From: PWQG01 sp051747985
GTDB lineage: Bacteria > Pseudomonadota > Gammaproteobacteria > Pseudomonadales > Pseudohongiellaceae
DNA: 5,117 nucleotides
Assembly (NCBI GenBank): GCA_051747985.1
Contig: JBNJGU010000204.1
Coordinates: 1-5,117 of the forward strand
Reading direction: 5' to 3'
Under the pieces are notes generated by a model. That model searched no databases, was not told the DNA's origin, and saw nothing but the letters and a program-made list of their open reading frames with translations. This document shows, one piece after another, positions 1 through 5,117 of the stretch (within the stretch, counting starts at the first letter, position 1; each line of letters begins with the position of its first letter). The position numbers and the translations under genes were made by a program.

Positions 1-1132
1 CGACACCGCGGATGCCTACTGGCTGATCGGGCAGCTGGCACTCGTTGCTGGCGATGTTGCGCTGGCTTTGTGCCTCGTTGACCGCGGCGCGGTTGCTGCC
101 GCCGGCAAACAGGGGCACGGTGATGTCGACCCCGACATAGCCGGTGTCCGTCAGCGGATTGGGCCGGTTGTCGTACCCCAGTGTCGAGCGTTGCTGGGTG
201 GCGATCAGGCTGACCCGTGGCATATAGGCGCCACGTCGCTCGGACACCGTCCGGTCGGCGGCCTCCAGCGCGTACTGGCGCGCCTCCAGCTGGTGATTGG
301 CGTTTTCGGCGATACTGGCCCAGCTTTGTGGCGTGCCCTCCGGTACCGAGAGATCGGCGCTCTCGCCCAGCTCGAACAGGGTGCCCACTTCCAGGCCGGT
401 AGCGGAACGCAGGGCCTCGCGGGCCACGTTCAGTTCGCCTTCCGCGTTGAGCTGTTCCGCTTCCAGCGAGGCTTCACGCGCTTCCACGTCATACAGGTCC
501 GTGCTCGGCACCATTTCCAGGTTGCGCATACGCTGCACCTGTTCGCGCTGGTTACGCACCGCGCGCAGTTCCGCCTCCACCGACTCCAGCGTATCGCGCG
601 CTTCCAGCACCGTGAAATAGCGCTCCGCCACGTCGGTGAGCAACAGGCTCAGCTCCGCGAAGTATTCGGCTTCGTACTGGTTTTCCTCCGCGTAGGCGCG
701 GCCACGGCGGGCAAAGGTCTGCCAGTCGAACAGGACCTGTTGCAGGCGCAGTGCGTAGCGCTCCCCCAGGTACTGATTGACCCCTTCGGTGGTCTCGGTC
801 TGCTGTCGGTTCTCGTTGACGCTTGCGGTGGCACTGACCTGCGGCAACAGCTGGCCGTTGGCGCCCCGTCGGCGGGCCCGGCCGATATCCAGCCGGTCCT
901 CGGCAATACGCAGGCGCGGGCTGAAGTCCAGCGCCGAGGTGAAGAAATCTTCCAGGGTCTGGCCGGTACCCTCCTCCTGCGGTTGATATTCGCTGGCCAG
1001 CACACTGCGCCCGTCGCCACCGCTGTCGGCGGTCTCTTCCTGGCCGGCCGCCGCCATGACCGCGGAGGGCGCCAGGAACCCCGAGAGCAATGTGGCCAGG
1101 CAGGTGGCGCGCAACAACTTGTCATGCATCAT
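1..1132 (-). CDS. TolC-family outer membrane channel of a type I secretion system (3' end outside window)
   Basis: Outer membrane channel and periplasmic tunnel, the exit duct of the type I exporter encoded just upstream. The visible 377 codons start with a Sec signal peptide (K5, R8, hydrophobic core about 9-24, likely cleavage after VMA at 25-27). A first TolC repeat follows (about 58-245): strand segments near 94-106 and 125-138 (motif QQVLFDW), then a long Glu/Arg-rich coiled-coil stretch about 145-240. A second repeat starts near 268, with PRVSLIATQQ (305-314) and VDITVPLFAGG (335-345), a typical TolC-family element. Start: ATG at 1132 with GAGG 6 bases upstream; ATG 1129 in the same frame is an alternative. 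Family members are usually about 430-490 residues, so about 60-110 are missing. Oddity: residues 365-377 (bases 2-40) contain two Pro and two Gly where the second long helix should run. Third gene of the operon, 36 bases after hlyD. Confidence 0.93.
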   Translation of the reverse strand, partial: MMHDKLLRATCLATLLSGFLAPSAVMAAAGQEETADSGGDGRSVLASEYQPQEEGTGQTLEDFFTSALDFSPRLRIAEDRLDIGRARRRGANGQLLPQVSATASVNENRQQTETTEGVNQYLGERYALRLQQVLFDWQTFARRGRAYAEENQYEAEYFAELSLLLTDVAERYFTVLEARDTLESVEAELRAVRNQREQVQRMRNLEMVPSTDLYDVEAREASLEAEQLNAEGELNVAREALRSATGLEVGTLFELGESADLSVPEGTPQSWASIAENANHQLEARQYALEAADRTVSERRGAYMPRVSLIATQQRSTLGYDNRPNPLTDTGYVGVDITVPLFAGGSNRAAVNEAQSQRNIASNECQLPDQPVGIRGV

Positions 1133-1138
1133 GGACAA

Positions 1139-1142
1139 CCTC
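1139..1142 (-). promoter_or_regulatory. Ribosome binding site of the tolC-like gene
   Basis: GAGG on the minus strand lies 6 bases before ATG 1132 and 9 before ATG 1129, favouring the upstream ATG of the tandem ATGATG. I see no convincing promoter or terminator in the 36-base gap between the hlyD-like stop and this gene, so it is probably read from the operon promoter. Confidence 0.6.
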
Positions 1143-1168
1143 GGCTTTGATCCGTTGACGGGAAATGC

Positions 1169-2521
1169 TCAGTCCTCGATGAAACTGCGGGACATGGCGG
1201 ACGTCAGCGGCTTCATCAGATACTGCAGCAGCGTTCTCGCCCCGGAATTGATGAACACGTCGGCGGGCATGCCCGGGATCAGGATCAGGTCCTCGATCTC
1301 CTCCATGGCCTGGGGATCGACCATGACCCGGGCCAGGTAGTAGGAGGTGTTGTTCTGTTCATCGTGCATGGCGTCCGCCGAGACATGCAGCACCGTGCCG
1401 GTGACACGCGGCACGGTCTGCGCACTCAATGACGAGAAGCGCACCGAGGCTTCCTGGTTGGCCGTCACCCGGTCGATGTCGATGGGGTTCACCCGCGCTT
1501 CGATGATCAGCTCGTCTTGCTCCGGGACGATCTCGGCGATGGGGTCGCCGGGAGAAATCACCGCGCCCACCGTGTGCACGCCCAGACCGTTGACGATGCC
1601 ACTGTCCGGCGCCCGCACCACCTGCCGGTCGACCACATCCTTCAATGCCTTGTGACGCTCGCGCAGCTCGTTCAGCTCCGTGCGCGTCTCGCCCAGCTGG
1701 GTCACCACCTCGGCGTCGAATTCCCGGTGGATCTGCTCGATTTCCATCCGGGCCTCGCGGATCTGGCCTTCCGTGGAGATGATCTCCGAATCCAGCTCGG
1801 CCACTTCGCCGCGCAGGGTGTCATGGTTGCGCGAGACCTGGCGCAGGCGGTTGGTGTCGGAGAAGCCGTCCGCCAGCAGCCCCCGGACTTCCTCGAGCTC
1901 CTCGCCGTAGGAGGCCATCAGTGTCTGCTTGGATTCCTGCAGGGCGCGCATTCCGGTGATGCGTGCCTCGAGCTGTTCCGCGCGCTGCGTCAGCATGTCG
2001 GTGCGGCCCTGCAGCGAGCTGATGCGCGAGGTGAAGATCTCGCGCTGGGAAGCCATTTCCGCGTCCGCGTCGGGTCCGGCATCCGCCAGGTCCTCCGGAA
2101 AATCGATGGCGTCGGCCCGTTCCCGTTCGGCCAGCAGGCGCGCCTCCAGCGCCCGGCGCGCCACCAGTTGACCCTGTACCATCTCGAGTTCGGCGGCGGA
2201 CTGCGTGGTGTCCAGTAATAACAGCGGATCCCCCTGCTGCACTCGCGAGCCATTATCCACCAGGATCTCGGCGATGATGCCGCCCTCCAGGTGTTGTACC
2301 ACCTTGGTGTGCGAGCGCACCACGACATTGCCGGGCGCGTGTGCGGCGCCCTCGATGGGCGCGGTGGCGGCCCAGACACCGAAGACACCGAACACCAGAA
2401 AGGCCGCAATCAGGCCCACCCGACGTGCGGTCATGTAACTCTCGTTGGCGACTTTGTCCAGCGACTCTTCGCTGTTGCTACTGTTCTCTGTCACTGTGGA
2501 ATCCTGCTGTTGCGGTTGCAT
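1169..2521 (-). CDS. HlyD/PrtE-family periplasmic adaptor (membrane fusion protein) of type I secretion
   Basis: Anchored in the inner membrane, this adaptor bridges the ABC exporter and the TolC channel. The 450-residue product has a short, polar, Gln/Ser/Glu-rich cytoplasmic tail (1-32) and one membrane helix (about 35-53, ending WAATAPIEG). The first half of the biotinyl-lipoyl-like domain follows (about 73-104, with VVQHLEGGIIAEI and GDPLLLLD), then a long alpha-helical coiled-coil hairpin (about 109-296). The second lipoyl half opens with the hallmark VRAPDSGIV (about 302-310). A beta-barrel region and the C-terminal family signature close the protein (LIPGMPADVFINSGARTLLQYL from about 413, then MKPL). 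Length is normal for PrtE/HlyD. Start: ATG at 2521 shares one base with the TGA of the exporter gene (TGATG), implying translational coupling. A TTG one codon upstream (2524) is possible but less likely. An acidic insert (about 137-155, PEDLADAGPDADAE) sits in the coiled-coil region. Confidence 0.97.
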   Translation of the reverse strand: MQPQQQDSTVTENSSNSEESLDKVANESYMTARRVGLIAAFLVFGVFGVWAATAPIEGAAHAPGNVVVRSHTKVVQHLEGGIIAEILVDNGSRVQQGDPLLLLDTTQSAAELEMVQGQLVARRALEARLLAERERADAIDFPEDLADAGPDADAEMASQREIFTSRISSLQGRTDMLTQRAEQLEARITGMRALQESKQTLMASYGEELEEVRGLLADGFSDTNRLRQVSRNHDTLRGEVAELDSEIISTEGQIREARMEIEQIHREFDAEVVTQLGETRTELNELRERHKALKDVVDRQVVRAPDSGIVNGLGVHTVGAVISPGDPIAEIVPEQDELIIEARVNPIDIDRVTANQEASVRFSSLSAQTVPRVTGTVLHVSADAMHDEQNNTSYYLARVMVDPQAMEEIEDLILIPGMPADVFINSGARTLLQYLMKPLTSAMSRSFIED

Positions 2522-4242
2522 CAATCCCCGGCGCTGGCGGCCCGGGTCTCCAGTTGACCGGTGAGCTGGGCCAGGACTTCATCGCGGGGCCCGAAGCTGG
2601 CGGCGGCGCCCTCTTTCATGACCAGGATCCGGTCCACGCTGTTCAGGATCATCATTCTGTGTGTGATGACCACGACCGTGCGACCCTCGCCCGCCAGGCG
2701 CTGCAGGGCCGCGACCAGTTCACGGGCCCCCTGGTCGTCGAGATTGGAATTGGGTTCGTCCAGCACGATCAGCCGCGGGTTGCCGAACACCGCCCGGGCC
2801 AGGCCGATGCGTTGCCGCTGGCCGCCGGACAGCATGCCGCCCATGCCCCCGATGATGGTGTCATAGCCATCCGGCAGGTGCAGGATCATGTCGTGCACGC
2901 CGGCCATCTTCGCGGCCGCCACGATCTGCTCGCTTTCCGCCTCGCCGAAACGGCAGATGTTCTCAGCCACCGTGCCCTCGAACAGCTCGATGTCCTGGGG
3001 CAGGTAGCCCAGACTGGGCCCGAGTTCACTGTGATCCCAGTCCGCCACGTCGGCGCCGTCCAGGCGTACGTTGCCGCTGACCGGTGCCCACAGCCCCAGA
3101 ATGGCGCGAGCCAGACTGGACTTGCCGGAACCGCTGGGTCCGACGATGCCAAGGGTCTCTCCGGCCTTGAGCTCGAAATCCACGCCCCTGACCACGGGTG
3201 TGCGGGAGCCGGGAGGCGGGACCACGATCTTGTCGACCGTCAGTTGGCCCACGGGCTGAGGCAGGTCCATGCGTTCGGGTTCCGGCGGAATCTGCTCCAG
3301 CAGCTCGGCCAGACGATTGTACTGCGCGCGGGCCACGGAAAACCCTTTCCAGGAGCCGACCAACGTATCGATCGGGGCCAGCGCGCGGCCCAGCAGCAGT
3401 GAACCGGCGATCATCATGCCCGGCGAGATCTCCTGGCGTACCGCCAGCCAGGCGCCCAGGCCCAGGATCAGTGACTGCGTCGTCACCCGGAAAGTCTTGC
3501 TGATGCTGGTCAGGCGACCGCCCGAGCGGCTGGCCTCGGACTGCAGCTTGAGCACCCGCTCCGCACGCGACTGCTGCGACTTGCGGATGTTGCCGATCAT
3601 GCCCATGGCACCGATCACTTCCGAATTGCGCAGGCTGCTGTTGATCTGCTTGTCCAGCTGATTCGCTTCCTCGTTGGCATTCTGCAGCTTCTTCGTCGTG
3701 ACCTTCTCGTTGATGATGGCCAGTACCACCATGATGATGCCGGCGATGATCGCCACCACGCCGAACCAGAAATGGAACAGGAACATGATGCCGACGTAGA
3801 TCGGATACCAGGGGGCGTCGAAGAAAGCGAAGATTCCGTTGCTGGTCATGAACTGTCGCAGGCTGGACAGGTCGCTGACCGGCTGCGAGCTGGTGTTCAT
3901 GCCACCGGTCTTCAGGGCCCGCGAAAACGTGGCGTCAAAGACGCGGTCCCGCAATCCGTGCTCGATGCGATTACTGGCACTGACCAGGATCATGGACCGT
4001 ACCCACTCGAACACCCCCATGGAACTGAGCAGGAACACCAGCAGGATGGTGAGCATGGCGAGCGTGGGCAGGCTGCCGCTGGTGATGACGCGGTCGTAGA
4101 CCTGCAGCATGTAGATGATGGGCGTCAGCATCAGCAGGTTTACGGCGGCGCTGAAGGCGCCGGCATAGACGAAGTAATGCCGCACGGACTGGAATGCCTC
4201 GGATAGCTCCCGCCGGCCGGGCGATTTTTCTCTGTCGCTCAT
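2521..4242 (-). CDS. Type I secretion ABC exporter (permease-ATPase fusion), PrtD family
   Basis: Inner membrane ABC half-transporter, expected to dimerise and power export of an unfolded protein through the adaptor and TolC. The 573-residue product begins almost directly with the membrane domain, so it lacks the C39 peptidase-like N-terminal domain of HlyB or bacteriocin exporters; this is the PrtD/HasD/AprD layout. Hydrophobic segments lie near 23-53 (ending YMLQVYDRV), 61-86, 145-180 (starting WYPIYVGIMF) and 254-291. The ATPase domain is intact: Walker A GPSGSGKS 368-375, Q-loop Gln416 (LPQD), signature LSGGQ 471-475, Walker B LIVLDEP 491-497 with Glu496, D-loop region NSNLDD 498-503, H-loop His528. 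Start: ATG 4242 matches the family N-terminus (SEAFQSVRHYFVYAGAFS). Its Shine-Dalgarno is poor (GAAGA, 11 bases away). The open frame continues upstream to 4431, but that part reads through the predicted promoter. First gene of the operon. Confidence 0.97.
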   Translation of the reverse strand: MSDREKSPGRRELSEAFQSVRHYFVYAGAFSAAVNLLMLTPIIYMLQVYDRVITSGSLPTLAMLTILLVFLLSSMGVFEWVRSMILVSASNRIEHGLRDRVFDATFSRALKTGGMNTSSQPVSDLSSLRQFMTSNGIFAFFDAPWYPIYVGIMFLFHFWFGVVAIIAGIIMVVLAIINEKVTTKKLQNANEEANQLDKQINSSLRNSEVIGAMGMIGNIRKSQQSRAERVLKLQSEASRSGGRLTSISKTFRVTTQSLILGLGAWLAVRQEISPGMMIAGSLLLGRALAPIDTLVGSWKGFSVARAQYNRLAELLEQIPPEPERMDLPQPVGQLTVDKIVVPPPGSRTPVVRGVDFELKAGETLGIVGPSGSGKSSLARAILGLWAPVSGNVRLDGADVADWDHSELGPSLGYLPQDIELFEGTVAENICRFGEAESEQIVAAAKMAGVHDMILHLPDGYDTIIGGMGGMLSGGQRQRIGLARAVFGNPRLIVLDEPNSNLDDQGARELVAALQRLAGEGRTVVVITHRMMILNSVDRILVMKEGAAASFGPRDEVLAQLTGQLETRAASAGD

Positions 4243-4280
4243 GTGCGTTGTTGTCTTCTTGCCAGTTGGATTTGCGGAAG

Positions 4281-4295
4281 CGGGCAGGCAGCCCG
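4281..4295 (-). repeat. Small hairpin in the leader of the exporter mRNA
   Basis: CGGGC and GCCCG arms (5 bp) with a 5-base loop, about 40 bases before the exporter start codon and inside its predicted untranslated leader. No T-tract follows on the minus strand, so it is not a terminator. The stem is short and GC-rich enough to arise by chance. Confidence 0.3.
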
Positions 4296-4354
4296 GCACA
4301 GGAAGAAATGAGGCGGTGCGACCCGGGCCCGCGAAGGCTCTTTTGAGGCCACGC

Positions 4355-4382
4355 ATTATACACATCGCGAGCCCGCTGTGAA
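4355..4382 (-). promoter_or_regulatory. Predicted sigma-70 promoter of the secretion operon
   Basis: On the minus strand a perfect -10 box TATAAT (4360-4355) lies 16 bp downstream of TTCACA (4382-4377), which matches 5 of 6 bases of the -35 consensus. Transcription should start near 4348-4350, giving an untranslated leader of about 106-108 bases before ATG 4242. This is the best promoter match in the window, and it rules out longer versions of the exporter starting upstream of 4350. Confidence 0.65.
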
Positions 4383-4390
4383 CAGGCGGG
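4372..4390. promoter_or_regulatory. Inverted repeat over the -35 box, candidate operator
   Basis: CCCG-CTGT on the left (4372-4379) and ACAG-G-CGGG on the right (4382-4390) are complementary apart from one extra G at 4386; the centre is GA at 4380-4381. The dyad covers the predicted -35 hexamer of the exporter promoter, where a bound repressor would block RNA polymerase. No regulator family is recognised. Confidence 0.35.
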
Positions 4391-4411
4391 GTGACTGCGC
4401 GCTTGCAATGA

Positions 4412-4430
4412 TGTGGGTTTTTTTCCCACA
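4412..4430. repeat. Perfect dyad TGTGGG-T7-CCCACA
   Basis: Two perfectly complementary 6-base arms (4412-4417 and 4425-4430) flank seven T residues, 19 bp in all. It lies about 30 bp upstream of the exporter -35 box. The T-run is in the loop rather than after the stem, and no gene ends here, so it does not fit an intrinsic terminator. A protein-binding site upstream of the promoter is more plausible. Confidence 0.45.
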
Positions 4431-4466
4431 ATCACGGCTGGTCATGCGCCGGATTGCGAGGCCGCG

Positions 4467-4535
4467 CTGTGACGAATCTGTCAACCGCAAGGAGTAAACT
4501 GTCGATATGTGCTGTCAAACCTGTTGTTCTGACAA
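4467..4535. repeat. Cluster of CTGT motifs
   Basis: CTGT occurs on the plus strand at 4467, 4478, 4499, 4512 and 4521, with the related CTGACAA at 4529. Two copies are the identical heptamer CTGTCAA (4478 and 4512). Starts are 11, 21, 13 and 9 bases apart, the first two close to whole helical turns. The motif also occurs in the exporter -35 region (CTGTGAA at 4376). Possible regulator half-sites, unproven. Confidence 0.3.
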
Positions 4536-4571
4536 TATCTTGGCGCGCATTGTTGAATTGCTCTGCGATGC

Positions 4572-4600
4572 TTGTGTCTGGCGCTTTCGGGCGTTAGAAT
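4572..4600 (+). promoter_or_regulatory. Weak alternative promoter for the plus-strand gene
   Basis: TTGTGT (4572-4577), a 17 bp spacer and TAGAAT (4595-4600) give 3 of 6 and 5 of 6 consensus matches. It is less convincing than the candidate just downstream and may be chance. Confidence 0.25.
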
Positions 4601-4603
4601 CGG

Positions 4604-4632
4604 TTGCGAAGTAGTACCCGGAGTAGTATAAG
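4604..4632 (+). promoter_or_regulatory. Candidate sigma-70 promoter of the putative substrate gene
   Basis: TTGCGA (4604-4609, 4 of 6), a 17 bp spacer and TATAAG (4627-4632, 5 of 6). Start of transcription would be near 4639, leaving an unusually long untranslated leader of about 258 bases before ATG 4897. A direct repeat AGTAGTA (4610-4616 and 4622-4628) spans the spacer and enters the -10 box. Confidence 0.4.
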
Positions 4633-4752
4633 AGACGTTGACGGGCGTCCGCCGGGGGGTCTGTAAGCCAAGGTGGTCAGCTGGGTGGTAACTCCGGAAT
4701 CACGAAAATCAAGAATAGTTGGAAGGGAATGACTGCAGATAAGAGCACGACA

Positions 4753-4768
4753 TGTGACAACAATCACG
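4753..4768 (+). promoter_or_regulatory. CRP/Vfr-like binding site candidate
   Basis: TGTGA (4753-4757), six bases and TCACG (4764-4768) match the CRP core TGTGA-N6-TCACA at 9 of 10 positions. It is centred about 136 bp before the start codon and abuts the palindrome that follows. It lies downstream of the best plus-strand promoter candidate, where it would repress that one, or about 70 bp upstream of a possible start driven by TTGACG at 4796-4801, whose -10 box is poor. A similar match could occur by chance. Confidence 0.3.
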
Positions 4769-4788
4769 CTGCCAGCCGGCTGGCGGCG
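4767..4788. repeat. 22-bp palindrome in the leader of the substrate gene
   Basis: The 14-bp core GCCAGCCGGCTGGC (4771-4784) is perfectly self-complementary. It extends by CGC (4767-4769) and GCG (4786-4788) across one T-G pair (4770/4785). As RNA it would fold into a 9-bp stem with a CCGG loop about 110 bases before the start codon. No T-run follows. It may stabilise the mRNA or bind a dimeric regulator. Confidence 0.55.
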
Positions 4789-4883
4789 GTTATGATTGAC
4801 GGGCGAGCATGGAAACAAGAATTCATCGAGTGGCCTGTCGGCCGTTCGGGTAAGAAAAAGCACGATCTCGAGATTGATTATTC

Positions 4884-4890
4884 AAAGGAG
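4884..4890 (+). promoter_or_regulatory. Strong Shine-Dalgarno of the putative substrate gene
   Basis: AAAGGAG lies 6 bases before ATG 4897. It is the best ribosome binding site in the window, fixes the start, and suits a highly produced protein such as an exported surface protein. Confidence 0.85.
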
Positions 4891-4896
4891 CTTTAA

Positions 4897-5117
4897 ATGT
4901 CTTTCACACAAGAAGATAGAACCGATGTCATTGCACTCGCCGTGGGCGTATGGGGCGCTGCCCCCGGTGCAGCCAACCTGGAAGCGTTGGGTCAGCAGTT
5001 TGAAAACGACGCCACCTTCACGATCTCGGATCTGGCAGCCGAACTGGTAACGACGCACGCGTACAAGGAGGAGTATCCCGATTCCCTGACCTCCGAGCAG
5101 TGGGCCACGCGCGTGGT
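4897..5117 (+). CDS. Putative type I-secreted protein, S-layer-like/RTX-type N-terminus (3' end outside window)
   Basis: Only the first 73 codons and part of codon 74 are visible. The product starts MSFTQEDRTDVIALAVGVWG and continues with APGAANLEALGQQFE and ISDLAAELVTTHAYKEEYPD. There is no Sec signal peptide and no membrane segment. It is acidic (about 12 Asp/Glu against 3 Lys/Arg) and looks helical. From memory, the order hydrophobic helix, APGA-x-x-L, then SDLA and Y-K-x-x-YP recalls N-termini of large calcium-binding, S-layer-like proteins of proteobacteria and resembles DUF4214-type repeats; no search was possible. Divergence from a complete type I exporter operon supports its being the substrate, as do S-layer genes beside type I genes elsewhere (for example RsaA). 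The RTX nonapeptides and C-terminal export signal that would settle this lie outside the window. The reading frame is secure; the function is inferred. Confidence 0.7.
   Translation, partial: MSFTQEDRTDVIALAVGVWGAAPGAANLEALGQQFENDATFTISDLAAELVTTHAYKEEYPDSLTSEQWATRV

Larger units (their letters stand above)
4243..4896. other. Divergent intergenic regulatory region
   Basis: 654 bases without a credible gene, between the start codons of the exporter operon (leftward) and the putative substrate gene (rightward). It is clearly poorer in GC than the coding parts (about 43% in 4501-4560 by hand count). It contains candidate promoters for both directions, several inverted repeats and a run of CTGT motifs, listed separately. 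I see no tRNA, no recognisable riboswitch and no insertion sequence. Length and structure suggest that both transcription units are controlled from here. Confidence 0.8.

Noticed and set aside
68..1150. Long plus-strand open frame opposite the tolC-like gene (360 codons)
   Set aside because: Its translation has no recognisable domain and mirrors the third-position bias of a high-GC gene. The minus strand gives a clear TolC protein with a signal peptide.
2522..2524. TTG start for the adaptor one codon upstream of ATG
   Set aside because: ATG 2521 is the stronger codon and overlaps the upstream stop in the common TGATG arrangement.
2341..3402. Long plus-strand open frame opposite the exporter gene (353 codons)
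   Set aside because: Antisense shadow: it straddles the hlyD/exporter junction and lies over the intact ABC ATPase motifs on the other strand.
4412..4430. Intrinsic terminator
   Set aside because: The T-run is the loop of the dyad rather than a tail after the stem, and no gene ends nearby.
4243..4431. 63-codon N-terminal extension of the exporter
   Set aside because: It would read through a near-consensus promoter, and its residues do not resemble the family. ATG 4242 gives the usual PrtD N-terminus.
4541..4593. Sigma-54 promoter (GG-N10-GC)
   Set aside because: Two GG positions were tested; the spacing to GC is wrong in both.
4601..4720. Cyclic-di-GMP (GEMM) riboswitch, suggested by GGTGGTC and GGTAACTCCG
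   Set aside because: The conserved GCAAAGC core and the paired helices of that class are not present.
4594..4863. 89-codon minus-strand open frame in the intergenic region
   Set aside because: No recognisable domain, and it runs through the promoter candidates and the palindrome. I saw no good ribosome binding site for it.

Overview
The window carries a complete type I (ABC-dependent) secretion gene set on the minus strand, read right to left: a PrtD-type ABC exporter (4242-2521), an HlyD-family membrane fusion protein (2521-1169) and a TolC-family outer membrane channel (1132 to beyond the left edge). Diverging from it on the plus strand, after a 654-base intergenic region, is the start of a protein with no Sec signal peptide (4897 to beyond the right edge). 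Its N-terminus looks like those of bacterial S-layer-like or RTX-type exported proteins, so the simplest reading is that it is the substrate of the exporter.

The organism is a Gram-negative bacterium, since an outer membrane channel and a trans-envelope adaptor are present. It is most likely a high-GC proteobacterium: about 62% GC in a coding stretch I counted (721-780) against about 43% in part of the intergenic region (4501-4560). The encoded proteins are rich in Asp and Glu, which would fit a salt-adapted lineage, but this is only a hint. I cannot name the species.

Layout: 1-1132 tolC-like gene, 3' part missing; 1133-1168 short gap with the ribosome binding site for tolC; 1169-2521 hlyD-like gene; 2521-4242 ABC exporter gene, whose stop codon overlaps the hlyD start by one base (TGATG); 4243-4896 regulatory region; 4897-5117 start of the putative substrate gene. 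The intergenic region holds a strong sigma-70-like promoter for the secretion operon (TTCACA, 16 bp, TATAAT) with an inverted repeat over its -35 box, a T-tract dyad, a cluster of CTGT motifs, a candidate promoter for the substrate gene (TTGCGA, 17 bp, TATAAG), a CRP-like half-site pair that abuts a 22-bp palindrome, and a strong Shine-Dalgarno sequence.

Working model: ABC exporter, adaptor and channel are made from one operon and form a continuous conduit through both membranes. The protein encoded divergently is translated in the cytoplasm, recognised by the ABC protein (normally through a C-terminal signal, outside this window) and exported in one step. The systems as such are familiar. 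The less ordinary parts are the structured regulatory region and an abrupt loss of TolC-like sequence in the last 40 bases at the left edge.
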